From: UBA4660 sp002405435
Lineage (GTDB): Bacteria > Bacteroidota > Bacteroidia > Flavobacteriales_D > Sanyastnellaceae
DNA: 25,786 nt
Assembly: GCA_036747335.1 (NCBI GenBank)
Contig: DAIOCL010000036.1
Span: forward strand, 1-25,786
Reading direction: 5' to 3'
Positions 6,869 through 15,457 of the stretch are shown here, in pieces. The translations under genes and the position numbers were made by a program. Every line of letters starts with the position of its first letter. Positions within the stretch are counted from its first letter, which is position 1. Below the pieces are notes generated by a model. It was not told the origin of the DNA. It ran no database searches and saw only the letters and a list, made by a program, of their open reading frames with translations.

Positions 6869-9192
6869 AGAAAAACCTACTGTGCCTGCTGATGGGCCTT
6901 GCTGTTTCGCTGAGCGGTTTTGCCCAGCCTGCGCTGATTCCGGCCCCGAATTCCATTAGACCCGCTGAAGGCGAATTTGTCTTCGATGGCGAAGTACAGG
7001 TGCTCTACGGAGAACATGCCCTTACGCATGCCGAATATTTCCGCGACTGGCTGAAGACACACCACGGCATCACCACCAGCCTGGCGCCAATGAGCGCAGG
7101 ACCCTCAGGCGGAAAAATGATGCTCCTGAACTGCAGTCCCGAAGCCGACCTCGAAAAACTGCGCAACGAAATTCCGAAAACCCCCAACATGCGGATAGAT
7201 CCGCTGATGATCAGGAGCAGCAACGAAGCCTACACCCTGGGCATCACACCCTCTGCCATCGTGGTCAACGGCAGCGGACCGGCCGGTCTGTTTTATGCGT
7301 TGCAAACCCTGGTGCAATACATTGAACTTTCAGGTACCCCGCAAGGCGCTGCTGTCAAGGTAGGCTGCATGCAGATTCAGGATAAGCCCGCATTCGCACA
7401 CCGGGGCATGCTGCTCGATTGCGGCAGACATTTTATGCCCAAGGAAGTGGTTATGAAATACATCGACCTGCTGGCCAGCTACAAAATGAATACGCTGCAC
7501 TGGCACCTCACCGAAGACCAGGGCTGGCGCATTCAGGTTGATGCCTACCCGAAACTGACAGAGGTCGGCGCATGGAGAATAGAGCCCGATGGCAAACGCT
7601 ATGGGGGATTCTATTCCAAGGACGACATCCGCGAAATCGTAGCCTATGCCGCCAGCCGGTATATTCAGGTAGTGCCGGAAATCGAAATGCCCGGACACAG
7701 TTCGGCTGCTATTGCCGCCTATCCCTGGCTCGGCTGCACGGGTGAAAGCATTAGCGTTCGCAATGAATGGGGTGTGTTTAAGGATATCTATTGCGCAGGA
7801 AACGATTCCACTTTTCAGTTCATCGAAAAGGTACTTGACGAAGTCTGCGCATTATTTCCCTCGAAGTTCATCCATATCGGAGGTGATGAGGCTCCTCATG
7901 TTCGCTGGGAAGAATGCAGCAAGTGCAAGCGGAGAATGAAAGCAAATGCACTGCGAACACCGCTCGACCTGCAGGGCTATTTCCTCAGGCGCGTCGCCGG
8001 TATGCTCTCTGAAAGGGGAAAGGTGATGATCGGATGGGACGAAATTGTGGAGTCGGAACTACCCGAAAATGCCTGTGTACAAAGCTGGCGTGGCACCGAA
8101 GGCGGCCAGACGGCTGTGAGCCTCGGTCACCGCGTGATCATGTCACCCACCAGCCATTGCTACTTTGACTACCCACTGAGCAGTATTGACCTCGGCAGGG
8201 TGTACAGTTTTGATCCGCTGCAGGGTATCGCCGATGAGGCCGCACACCTGGTCATGGGCGGCGAATGCAACCTCTGGACCGAACACATCTTGCCCGAAAC
8301 GCTGGATGAAAAGGTTTTCCCCCGCATGCTCGCCATGGCAGAAGTGTTGTGGACCTATCCGGTATCACGCGACTACGGGGCTTTTTACACCCGGGTCAAC
8401 GCGCACTATCCATGGCTCGAGGCACGAGGCGTCCGCTACGGATTTCCCTCCGTGCCGGCAACCATCACCGGCAAGGTGGTGCCCGGAGCTGTTGAGGTGT
8501 CCGCAACGCCTGTCGTCGAGGGCATTGCCGTACAATGGCAGGCACGCGATCTTCCGCTGCAGGAATGGAGCAGCACCAACCGTGAAAGTGTATTCGGACC
8601 CTCTCAGCCAGTCTCAGAAATACATCGTGTCACAGGAGCCTCCGAGGTGCGCATCGAACCCCAGGCCGGGAGTGCCTTTAGCGGCAATGCGACCCCGCAT
8701 GCATTCTTCTGCGCCCACCGCGCGGCCGGCATGCCCGTATCGCTCAGCTATGCGGTCAACAGCAGCTATCCGGGAGGCGGCCCGGGTGGAATGACCGACG
8801 GACGCCTCGGTGGCATCAGCTTCAGGGATGAGGGCTGGCAGGCCGTGCAGGGCGAAAACATGGAAGTGACGGTTGACCTGGGCTCCGTGCAACCGGTTTC
8901 TTACCTCAACACCCGGTGGTACCACTATACCAACGCCTGGATTTTCAGACCCGAAAAGGTGAGTTACGCGGTGAGTAACGATGGCACCACCTGGAAGGAT
9001 GTAGCCGTGAAACCCGCCCCCTGTGCAGCCGATAGCAAAGGCGAATCCATCGTGGAGGTCTCCGCACGCTTTGAATCTGTTCAGGCCCGCTTCATAAAAA
9101 TGTCGGCACTCAGCCTCGGCCGCAACCCCGATTGGCACGACGCTGCGGGCAGTCAGAGTTGGCTCTTTTGCGATGAACTCATCGTTCGCTGA
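6865..9192 (+). CDS. secreted GH20 beta-N-acetylhexosaminidase with C-terminal discoidin-like domain
   Basis: 775 residues. A signal peptide MKKNLLCLLMGLAVSLSGFA ends near residue 20. The GH20b-type N-terminal domain covers about 21-170, and the catalytic TIM barrel about 175-520. Barrel landmarks are LHWHLTEDQGWR (211-222), PEIEMPGH (271-278), the catalytic pair in HIGGDEAPH (D341, E342), SWRGTEGG, and GGECNLWTE near the end of the barrel. The last about 150 residues (TDGRLGG…, VDLGSVQPVSYL…, YAVSNDGTTW) look like an F5/8 type C carbohydrate-binding domain. It removes terminal GlcNAc or GalNAc from chitin oligomers, peptidoglycan fragments or glycans by substrate-assisted catalysis, in the periplasm or on the cell surface. 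It is the last gene of the 4900-9192 operon. No T9SS sorting tail is visible. Confidence 0.95.
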   Translation: MKKNLLCLLMGLAVSLSGFAQPALIPAPNSIRPAEGEFVFDGEVQVLYGEHALTHAEYFRDWLKTHHGITTSLAPMSAGPSGGKMMLLNCSPEADLEKLRNEIPKTPNMRIDPLMIRSSNEAYTLGITPSAIVVNGSGPAGLFYALQTLVQYIELSGTPQGAAVKVGCMQIQDKPAFAHRGMLLDCGRHFMPKEVVMKYIDLLASYKMNTLHWHLTEDQGWRIQVDAYPKLTEVGAWRIEPDGKRYGGFYSKDDIREIVAYAASRYIQVVPEIEMPGHSSAAIAAYPWLGCTGESISVRNEWGVFKDIYCAGNDSTFQFIEKVLDEVCALFPSKFIHIGGDEAPHVRWEECSKCKRRMKANALRTPLDLQGYFLRRVAGMLSERGKVMIGWDEIVESELPENACVQSWRGTEGGQTAVSLGHRVIMSPTSHCYFDYPLSSIDLGRVYSFDPLQGIADEAAHLVMGGECNLWTEHILPETLDEKVFPRMLAMAEVLWTYPVSRDYGAFYTRVNAHYPWLEARGVRYGFPSVPATITGKVVPGAVEVSATPVVEGIAVQWQARDLPLQEWSSTNRESVFGPSQPVSEIHRVTGASEVRIEPQAGSAFSGNATPHAFFCAHRAAGMPVSLSYAVNSSYPGGGPGGMTDGRLGGISFRDEGWQAVQGENMEVTVDLGSVQPVSYLNTRWYHYTNAWIFRPEKVSYAVSNDGTTWKDVAVKPAPCAADSKGESIVEVSARFESVQARFIKMSALSLGRNPDWHDAAGSQSWLFCDELIVR

Positions 9193-9234
9193 ACGCCAAA
9201 ATATTTTCCGCGCTCACCTTCCGGCGGAACTAAT

Positions 9235-9242
9235 TACATTTG
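9235..9242 (+). promoter_or_regulatory. -7-like element TACATTTG upstream of the tRNA cluster
   Basis: TACATTTG is a perfect match to the Bacteroidota -7 consensus TAnnTTTG and lies 43 nt past the hexosaminidase stop. The matching -33 TTG at the expected distance is not obvious, so it rests on the -7 box and its place before the tRNAs. It implies a leader of about 150 nt before tRNA-Ser. Confidence 0.45.
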
Positions 9243-9360
9243 CCGTCCCCAAAACGAGGCGTTCCTCGAACGCAGAAAGATTATTTGTTTGATTTTCAAG
9301 GTTCTCCTGTTTTGGAACTGTGTGAAACCGGGGTAGCATCCGGATGCACAACAGGGTGTT

Positions 9361-9387
9361 GGCGCGGTCTGGCCGCCAGACAACGCC
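9361..9387 (+). repeat. hairpin in the leader just upstream of tRNA-Ser
   Basis: GTCTGG (9367-9372) pairs with CCAGAC (9376-9381) around CCG. A second 4-bp stem, GGCG (9361-9364) with CGCC (9384-9387), lies outside it across a 2x2 internal loop. It ends 10 nt before the mature tRNA. There is no T-run. A processing or stabilising structure for the precursor is possible. Confidence 0.5.
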
Positions 9388-9396
9388 CCTTATTCA

Positions 9397-9485
9397 GGAG
9401 AGGTGGGTGAGTGGCTGAAACCAACAGTTTGCTAAACTGTCGTAGGGGGTAACCCTTACCGGGGGTTCGAATCCCCCCCTCTCCG
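9397..9485 (+). tRNA. tRNA-Ser(GCT)
   Basis: 89 nt with a long variable arm, as in class II tRNAs. Acceptor GGAGAGG (9397-9403) pairs with CCTCTCC (9478-9484), with discriminator G at 9485. The anticodon stem ACAGT/ACTGT holds the loop TTGCTAA, anticodon GCT at 9431-9433. The T-loop GGTTCGAATCC is intact. The bases after the discriminator are CTT, so CCA must be added enzymatically. It reads AGC/AGU codons. Confidence 0.97.
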
Positions 9486-9510
9486 CTTGAAAAAACGAAG
9501 ATGATACCTT

Positions 9511-9584
9511 CGGGGTGTAGCGTAGCCCGGTATCGCGTCTGCTTTGGGAGCAGAAGGTCGTAGGTTCGAATCCTGCCACCCCGA
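9511..9584 (+). tRNA. tRNA-Pro(TGG)
   Basis: 74 nt. Acceptor CGGGGTG (9511-9517) pairs with CACCCCG (9577-9583), with discriminator A. The anticodon stem TCTGC/GCAGA holds the loop TTTGGGA, anticodon TGG at 9545-9547. The T-arm GTAGGTTCGAATCCTGC is intact. CCA is not encoded. It is 25 nt downstream of tRNA-Ser and probably in the same precursor. Confidence 0.97.
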
Positions 9585-9591
9585 CAAATCA

Positions 9592-9622
9592 AGATTCAGA
9601 GTAGCGCTGGATCTTTTTTTTT
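9592..9622 (+). terminator. rho-independent-terminator-like hairpin between tRNA-Pro and tRNA-Arg
   Basis: AGATTCAG (9592-9599) pairs with CTGGATCT (9607-9614), 8 bp with one G-T, around a 7-nt loop. A run of nine T (9614-9622) follows. The T-run ends at the base before tRNA-Arg (9623), so it would end most transcripts after tRNA-Pro. Confidence 0.75.
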
Positions 9623-9695
9623 GGCCCCGTAGCTCAGAGGATAGAGCAACTGCCTTCTAAGCAGTCGGTCACAGGTTCGATTCCTGTCGGGGTCA
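9623..9695 (+). tRNA. tRNA-Arg(TCT)
   Basis: 73 nt. Acceptor GGCCCCG (9623-9629) pairs with CGGGGTC (9688-9694) with one G-T, discriminator A at 9695. The anticodon stem ACTGC/GCAGT holds the loop CTTCTAA, anticodon TCT at 9656-9658. The T-arm ACAGGTTCGATTCCTGT is intact. CCA is not encoded. It reads AGA/AGG. It begins immediately after a terminator-like T-run, which leaves no room for its own promoter. Confidence 0.97.
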
Positions 9696-9735
9696 CCCAA
9701 TTGGCAGGTACTTGCTTTGCGCCATGCGCGGCACC

Positions 9736-10590
9736 TTATCTCTGCACGCTTGCCTTTGCCTTATCGTTCAACAGCTGGAGCAGTCTCCCGGTCATCTCGT
9801 TATAATAGCGCTTGGTGCGGTAGGCAGCCACCCATTCCAGCCCGCGTATGGCATTGGAAAGAAAGACTTCATCGGCACTGAGCAGGTTTTGTGGGTTGAG
9901 GGTGCATTCGTACACCTTGATCTTGTTGTCCAGCGCAAGGTTGATGATGTTCATGCGCATAGTACCTCCGGTGCAGCCCTCTGTCAGAGAAGGGGTATAC
10001 AGCACCCCGTTGGATACGATAAACAGGTTGCTCGCCGTGGCCTCAATCACTGCGTTGCGTTGGTTCTGAATAAGCACATCGTCAAGCCCTTTTTCCTGCG
10101 CATACAGACTGGCCATGACATACAACTGGGTATTGAGCGTCTTGTAGATCGACAGGCGGTGAATGTCCTTTCTGAATTCAGGATAGATATCAATTGTCTT
10201 TCCCGATGGGTTAATCGCAAAATCGCTATCCGGAAAGGTATCGCTTTCGATATAATACCCCAAGGTATTGTCGCGGGGCTGGTAAAAACCCAGCGCCTTG
10301 CGGTAAAAAGTAATGCGCACCCTGCCTCCCTGGAGCACCTGGTTGCGCCGCACCAGTCCGGTTACCTGCTGCTGCAAGACGTCTTTCGTCAGCGTTTCCG
10401 GCCAGTCAATCTTCAATGCCCGCGCGGTGTCGCAGATTCGCGACCAGTGGGTGTCGAAAAACAGGGGGGTTCCGTGATAGACCCGTATGGATTCAAAAAA
10501 ACCATCACCGAACCGGAATGCCCTGTTTTCACGCGTGATATACGCCTGGTTCTCGTTGATGTACTCTCCCCTGTGGAATACGTAGTTCAC
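9736..10590 (-). CDS. class IV PLP aminotransferase (branched-chain aminotransferase / aminodeoxychorismate lyase type)
   Basis: 284 residues, fold-type IV. It opens with the typical MNYVFHRGEYINENQAYITR and FRFGDGFFESIRVY (26-39). The Schiff-base lysine is K150 in SIYKTLN, and E183 in AVIEATASNLF is the conserved cofactor-nitrogen glutamate. TGGTMR would hold the phosphate and carboxylate groups. The family includes branched-chain aminotransferases, D-amino acid aminotransferases and PabC. The length fits all three, and no folate or branched-chain neighbour decides. Given its short form and loose sequence, a PabC-like or general role is as likely as IlvE. It follows the HAD phosphatase by 20 nt and ends near tRNA-Arg, convergent. 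Confidence 0.85.
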   Translation of the reverse strand: MNYVFHRGEYINENQAYITRENRAFRFGDGFFESIRVYHGTPLFFDTHWSRICDTARALKIDWPETLTKDVLQQQVTGLVRRNQVLQGGRVRITFYRKALGFYQPRDNTLGYYIESDTFPDSDFAINPSGKTIDIYPEFRKDIHRLSIYKTLNTQLYVMASLYAQEKGLDDVLIQNQRNAVIEATASNLFIVSNGVLYTPSLTEGCTGGTMRMNIINLALDNKIKVYECTLNPQNLLSADEVFLSNAIRGLEWVAAYRTKRYYNEMTGRLLQLLNDKAKASVQR

Positions 10591-10610
10591 GGGTGCGCCG
10601 ATTGAAGGTG

Positions 10611-11096
10611 CTAATCTAAGCGGTTCACCACCTCGAGCAATGAGCCGTTGGTGTCAATCAGAATCCCAGGCACACCGGCAGCTTGGGCCGCATCCAGGTC
10701 GCGCTGTTTGTCGCCTACCATCAGGCTGCGCGCAGGGTCAATGCGGTACCTGGCCAGCGCACGCTCAATCATCAGCCTTTCCGGCTTGCGCGAAAGGGAG
10801 TTTCCGTGGTCGGGATGGTGGGGAGAAAAATAGAAAGCCGTAATCGCAAACCCCATGGACAGGCAGCATTCGAGCAGGTAGTGGTGCATGCGCCTGACTT
10901 CGGATTCCGTATAGAGCCCGCGTGCTATCCCGCCCTGGTTGGTGATGACCACCAGCAGGTACCCCTTGTCGGCAGCGAGTTTCAGCGCCTCCAGCACACC
11001 CGGTAGCACCGTGAAGGTGTCGAGTGAAGAAGTGTAGGCGCCGGGGTCGTGGTTGATTACGCCGTCGCGGTCGAGAAACAGGGCCTTGTGCTTCAT
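10611..11096 (-). CDS. HAD phosphatase of the GmhB / histidinol-phosphatase type
   Basis: 161 residues from ATG 11096. A longer reading to 11183 only reads back through csaA. HAD motifs are LFLDRDGVI (nucleophile D9, acid/base D11), VITNQGGI (motif II threonine), K in SRKPERLM, and MVGDKQRDLDAA (motif IV). This is the GmhB group, which makes D-glycero-D-manno-heptose 1-phosphate for LPS core. The zinc-loop cysteines of typical GmhB are missing: the segment reads FSPHHPDHGNSLSRKP, with Ser where CPHHP and CxCRKP cysteines would be. Substrate is therefore uncertain. Its ATG overlaps the csaA stop as ATGA, so the two are translationally coupled. Confidence 0.85.
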   Translation of the reverse strand: MKHKALFLDRDGVINHDPGAYTSSLDTFTVLPGVLEALKLAADKGYLLVVITNQGGIARGLYTESEVRRMHHYLLECCLSMGFAITAFYFSPHHPDHGNSLSRKPERLMIERALARYRIDPARSLMVGDKQRDLDAAQAAGVPGILIDTNGSLLEVVNRLD

Positions 11097-11437
11097 GAAA
11101 TGGGCCAGCCATTGGGTACCGGCCGGTCGGGACAAAGTAACACCACCTCTCCGGAATCTCCTGTGGCGCCCAGCACGAGGCATTCGCTCACAAAACGGCC
11201 TATCTGGCGCGGTGGGAAATTAACAACAGCCACCACCTGACGGCCCAAGAGTGCATCCGGCGCGTAGTGGAAGGTAAGCTGGGCACTGCTCCGCAGAATA
11301 CCCGCAGACCCGAAGTCAATGCGCAGCTTGATGGCCGGCTTGCGCGCCTCCGGATAGGGCTCTGCCTCGATGATGGTTCCCACGCGGATGTCCACGTCGA
11401 AAAAATGGTCTGGGTTGGTCCTTTCTTTCAATTCCAT
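11093..11437 (-). CDS. csaA: CsaA-like tRNA-binding-domain protein
   Basis: 114 residues from ATG 11437. A TTG at 11461 would add eight residues without support. The protein is one EMAP-II/OB-type tRNA-binding fold: FDVDIRVGTIIEAEPYPEAR, PAIKLRIDFG, SSAQLTFHY, QVVAVVNFPPRQIG, SECLVLGA, VVLLCPDRPVPNG. It closely follows the pattern of B. subtilis CsaA (110 residues), a dimer described as a secretion-related chaperone, and of the C-terminal dimerisation domain of MetRS. The binding partner in Bacteroidota is not established. It is the first gene of the minus-strand trio and is divergent from the PKD gene. Confidence 0.9.
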   Translation of the reverse strand: MELKERTNPDHFFDVDIRVGTIIEAEPYPEARKPAIKLRIDFGSAGILRSSAQLTFHYAPDALLGRQVVAVVNFPPRQIGRFVSECLVLGATGDSGEVVLLCPDRPVPNGWPIS

Positions 11438-11519
11438 ATCGGGTGTGTTGGTCGCCCGCAATATCCGGAATCACCCGGCGGTAGCGGGTTCCTGTGGAAA
11501 AATATGACCCAAGGGCAAC

Positions 11520-11548
11520 TTGGCCGCCCGGGTCAGCGTGTAATCTTG
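11520..11548 (+). promoter_or_regulatory. promoter-like TTG-N18-TAATCTTG before the PKD gene
   Basis: TTG at 11520-11522 and TAATCTTG at 11541-11548 (one mismatch to TAnnTTTG) have the spacing expected of a Bacteroidota sigma promoter. The start of transcription would fall about 50 nt before ATG 11609. It lies in the divergent intergenic region between csaA and the PKD gene. Confidence 0.5.
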
Positions 11549-11608
11549 CGCCTGAAAGCAACTTAATCGCCTAATCTTATGTCTTTAAAAGACTAATACC
11601 ATCCTGCC

Positions 11609-14600
11609 ATGAGAAGTTTTTTCCTTAGCATACTGACCCTGTTCGCCTGCCCGGATTTCCTGCTGGCTCACAAGCCGTTGAAATTGGAATTCATCCGCAA
11701 CGAGGGTCAATGGGAAGACGCGGTATGGTTCAAAGCGCCGATGGGCAATGGTGCCGTGTTTTTTGAATCCGGTGGAATCACTTACAATTTCTTTCACCCG
11801 GAAGACTGGAAAACAACCCACGATTTCTCCCAATTAAGCCCCCAGCAGCAACGTGCTTTTTCCATGCGCGGTCATGCCTGGCGGGTGAAGTTTCAGGGAG
11901 CGCTCATTCCCCAGGTGCAGGGTGCAGAAGCCCAGGGGCACTACTATAACTTCAGAATCGGCAATGACCCTTCACGGTGGGCCTCACGTGTGGGCGTGTT
12001 TCACGCGGTGGAATACACCAACCTGTACGACCGGGTTGATATGCGCGCCTACGACAGCCAGTCAGCCAGTTTCAAGTATGATTTTATTGTACACCCCGGC
12101 GGAAATCCGGCGGCCATCAGCCTGTCTTACCAGGGCTTGGACGGACTGCACCTCTCCAATGGTGATCTGGTGCTCGCTACTTCGGTGGGCGAATTCATCG
12201 AGCAAAAACCATTCGCCTATCAGGTGGTGAATGGAAAACTCGCCGAAGTTCCGTGCCGCTATGTGCTTAGCGGTCAGGTCATTCGTTTTGAATTCCCCGA
12301 AGGCTACGACACAGCGCTGGACCTGGTGATTGACCCAACCCTCATCGCCGCTACGCTTTCCGGCAGCACCAGCACCAACTACGGCCATACGGCCACTTAC
12401 GACATCGCCGGAAACATCTATACAGGTTGCATCTCCTTTGGCGTAGGCTATCCCACCACTGACGGTGCCTATCAGGACGACTTCAGCGGCGGCGGATGGG
12501 GCGTAGACATGGCATTCAGCAAATTGTCGTCCGATGGGGCTGAACTCTATTGGGCCTCTTACCTCGGAGGTACGGGCTCCGACTATCCCCATAGCATGTT
12601 CGCCAATGACTTCGGCGAACTCTACATCCTGGGCTCCACGGACAGCGCAGATATACCCGTCAGTTCCAATGCCTACCAGGACGCGAACCAAGGCAGCGTG
12701 GATATCGTCTTGGCCCATTTTTTTGAGGATGGCACAGACGTATTCGGATGCACGTATATCGGCGGCTCAACGGATGACGGCCGCAACGTGGCTTCAGTCA
12801 ACTACGGTGACCAGTACCGTGGGGAAATCATTCTCGACAACAGCGGCAATCCCATGGTAGCCTCTTTTTCAACCTCGACCGACTTTCCGGTTACCGCCGG
12901 TGCTTACCAGTCAACCAACAACGGTGGTCAGGATGCGGTCATTTTCCGGTTTAACCAGGACCTGTCAAACCTGATGGCTTCCAGCTATATCGGCAGTGAT
13001 AGTGATGACTCCGGATTCGCCCTCCGGCAAAACGCCCTGGGCGATGTCTACCTCGCCGGTATGGCAGGTGACGCCAATTTCCCGGTTACTCCGGGTGCAT
13101 ACCAAACGTTTTTCCTCGGTGATACCGAAGCATGGGGTGTCGAGATGGATGGCTTCGTGAGCAAGTTCAATGCATCCTTCACTTCGCTCCTGAAATCTAC
13201 CTATTTCGCCACCGACAAGCAAGACGAGGTTTTCTTCCTTGACCTTGACAACAACGATGATGTTTACATCTACGGCCAGGGTGGCTCCGATATTCCCATC
13301 GTGGGTGATGTGTACAGCAATCCGGGCAGTCTTCAGTTTGTCTCCAAACTCGACGCCGACCTCGAAAACCTCGTGCTTTCAACCCAAATCGGCACCGGCG
13401 GCGGCACAGGATGGTTTGACCTCGTTCCCATTGCCTTTTTGGTCGACCACTGCAACAATGTCTATATCTCCGGCCACGGCTGCTATGGCAACGTTCCCAT
13501 TACAGCCGATGCCCTCTATGATGTAGGCGGCGGAGGTTTTTACCTGGCCGTGTTGACCGAAGACATGGCTGACCTCGAATACGGCACCATGTACACATCG
13601 GGGCACGTGGATGGCGGTACCAGCCGCTTCGACAAAAACGGAACTGTCTACCAGGGCGTCTGCTCAGGCGGCGATTTCGCCACTACGCCCGGGGCTTGGG
13701 CCACCGACCAGATTGGCGGCTGGGACATCGGTGTGTTTAAAATTGACTTCGATGTATCAGGTGTCAACAGCGCCATCACCGGCAGCGATGTCTCCGGATG
13801 TGCCCCCTTTGAAGTCGAATTCTCCAACTACAGCACCGGGGATACTTTCTTCTGGGATTTCGGTGACGGCAATACCAGCACCGAATACGAACCCCAGCAC
13901 GTTTACCTCGAGCCCGGGGCCTACCAGGTCAGTCTTATCGCCACCGATTCACTGAGCTGCAACATCGCAGATACCTCATTCTTTGACATCAGCATCAGCA
14001 CACCCCTCGATTACCTGCCCGATTTTACCTACACCACCAATTGCGCCACGCTGGGCATTGAATGCACCAATACCACTGGATACGATTTCCTTGATTTCAT
14101 CTGGGACATGGGCGATGGTACCATCATTGAATCCATGGATGCGGAACACTTCTATGATCAGACCGGCACGTACTCCGTTTCTCTCACTGCCATTGACAAC
14201 GGCTGTAATTCTGACTCTACGGTTACCGTGGAAATCACCATCTTTGATGAGGTGGTTGCCATTATCGGCAATGCCGACATAGAGGGATGTGCGCCCTTCA
14301 ACGCGGTCTTTGAAAACAACAGCAGCGGTGTGACCTTCAGCTGGGACTTCGGCGACGGATCACCACTGCAGGACGGGGCCACGGTGAGCCATGTCTATGA
14401 AGAGCCCGGTCTATATGATGTAATTCTCTACGCGGTGGGCAACAGCGACTGTCCGGGCGCAGATACCGCCTATTCACAGGTCGAAGTGGTCGAACCCCTG
14501 CAGCTGGAAGCCCTCTTTACGCTAAACCAGGTAGGTGCCTGCGAAGCCATGACCATCGAAGCCATAAACCAAAGTGAGGGCGAAGGCCTCAGCTACTTCT

Positions 14601-15457
14601 GGAACTTCGGCGACGGATCCTTTTCGGAAGAAGAGAATCCGGTGCATTTCTACGGCAATCCGGGCAGCTACACGGTCACCCTCACCATTTCTCAGGATGT
14701 CTGCTCCAACGACGACAGCTATGACCAGCCCGTCGTGGTTATAGACCAGCTTGACCTTGAGCTCGCCCCCGACATCCCCATCTGCTATTACGAAGATAAT
14801 ATCGTCATCCAGGCCGCTGAATTCGGTCCCGACGTCGAGTACAGCTGGAGCACCGGTGCTACTACCTCATCCATCACAGTCGATGAACCCGGATCCTATA
14901 CCGTGGAGGTAGGATGGAACCAATGCATCGCCTACGATACGGTAACTGTTTTTGAAATGCCCCAGTCGTTCGTGGAATACTCGGTTGAGTTTTGTGAAGG
15001 GACCAACGCGCTGCTCACCGTGCCTTACGAAGGAAGCACAAGCTACACCTGGTGCAACGGAGAAACCGGTATCGATATCTCGGTAGGGGAAGGCGGCGAA
15101 TATTGCTACTTCTACGTAGACTCTGTCGGTTGCCTGCAGGAAGGGGTTGTGCGTGCCATCATGAACGACTACCAGGCCACCCTTTATGTGCCCAATGCCT
15201 TCACCCCCAACAGCGACGGCATCAATGATGTGTTCAGGGCGGAAGGGGTAGAGGTATCCGAATTCGAAATGAGAATCTTCAACCGCTGGGGAGACCTGAT
15301 TTTCGAAACCACCGATTTCGGTCAACCCTGGGATGGAAGTTACCGCGGAAAGGAACACTACGTCCCAGACGGTGTATATCCGTACATCATCCGTTTCAAA
15401 GGACCCTGTGCGGCCGAGCGGGTGGAAGTGCAGGGCATGGTTGTCATTATCCGCTGA
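11609..15457 (+). CDS. large secreted PKD-repeat protein with T9SS type B (gliding-motility) C-terminal domain
   Basis: 1282 residues. A signal peptide (MRSFFLSILTLFACPDFLLA) is followed by HKPLKLEFIRNEGQWEDAVW, the start of the N-terminal domain shared by such adhesin-like proteins (to about residue 245). Beta-propeller-like SBBP-type repeats follow (about 250-710; units such as ASYLGGTGSDYPHSM, GCTYIGGSTDDGRN). Four PKD domains have cores WDFGDG, WDMGDG, WDFGDG and WNFGDG near residues 749, 832, 912 and 998. From about 1192 comes the type B sorting domain (LYVPNAFTPNSDGINDVF, MRIFNRWGDLIFETTD, PWDGSYRG). It is exported by Sec, then by T9SS, to the surface or medium, and an adhesion or motility-associated role is inferred. 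It has a paralogue at 23670-25786 on the other strand. Confidence 0.93.
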   Translation: MRSFFLSILTLFACPDFLLAHKPLKLEFIRNEGQWEDAVWFKAPMGNGAVFFESGGITYNFFHPEDWKTTHDFSQLSPQQQRAFSMRGHAWRVKFQGALIPQVQGAEAQGHYYNFRIGNDPSRWASRVGVFHAVEYTNLYDRVDMRAYDSQSASFKYDFIVHPGGNPAAISLSYQGLDGLHLSNGDLVLATSVGEFIEQKPFAYQVVNGKLAEVPCRYVLSGQVIRFEFPEGYDTALDLVIDPTLIAATLSGSTSTNYGHTATYDIAGNIYTGCISFGVGYPTTDGAYQDDFSGGGWGVDMAFSKLSSDGAELYWASYLGGTGSDYPHSMFANDFGELYILGSTDSADIPVSSNAYQDANQGSVDIVLAHFFEDGTDVFGCTYIGGSTDDGRNVASVNYGDQYRGEIILDNSGNPMVASFSTSTDFPVTAGAYQSTNNGGQDAVIFRFNQDLSNLMASSYIGSDSDDSGFALRQNALGDVYLAGMAGDANFPVTPGAYQTFFLGDTEAWGVEMDGFVSKFNASFTSLLKSTYFATDKQDEVFFLDLDNNDDVYIYGQGGSDIPIVGDVYSNPGSLQFVSKLDADLENLVLSTQIGTGGGTGWFDLVPIAFLVDHCNNVYISGHGCYGNVPITADALYDVGGGGFYLAVLTEDMADLEYGTMYTSGHVDGGTSRFDKNGTVYQGVCSGGDFATTPGAWATDQIGGWDIGVFKIDFDVSGVNSAITGSDVSGCAPFEVEFSNYSTGDTFFWDFGDGNTSTEYEPQHVYLEPGAYQVSLIATDSLSCNIADTSFFDISISTPLDYLPDFTYTTNCATLGIECTNTTGYDFLDFIWDMGDGTIIESMDAEHFYDQTGTYSVSLTAIDNGCNSDSTVTVEITIFDEVVAIIGNADIEGCAPFNAVFENNSSGVTFSWDFGDGSPLQDGATVSHVYEEPGLYDVILYAVGNSDCPGADTAYSQVEVVEPLQLEALFTLNQVGACEAMTIEAINQSEGEGLSYFWNFGDGSFSEEENPVHFYGNPGSYTVTLTISQDVCSNDDSYDQPVVVIDQLDLELAPDIPICYYEDNIVIQAAEFGPDVEYSWSTGATTSSITVDEPGSYTVEVGWNQCIAYDTVTVFEMPQSFVEYSVEFCEGTNALLTVPYEGSTSYTWCNGETGIDISVGEGGEYCYFYVDSVGCLQEGVVRAIMNDYQATLYVPNAFTPNSDGINDVFRAEGVEVSEFEMRIFNRWGDLIFETTDFGQPWDGSYRGKEHYVPDGVYPYIIRFKGPCAAERVEVQGMVVIIR

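Noticed and set aside
9712..10605. Plus-strand open frame over the class IV aminotransferase gene
   Set aside because: It is the antisense shadow of a protein with clear family motifs, and its own translation shows none.
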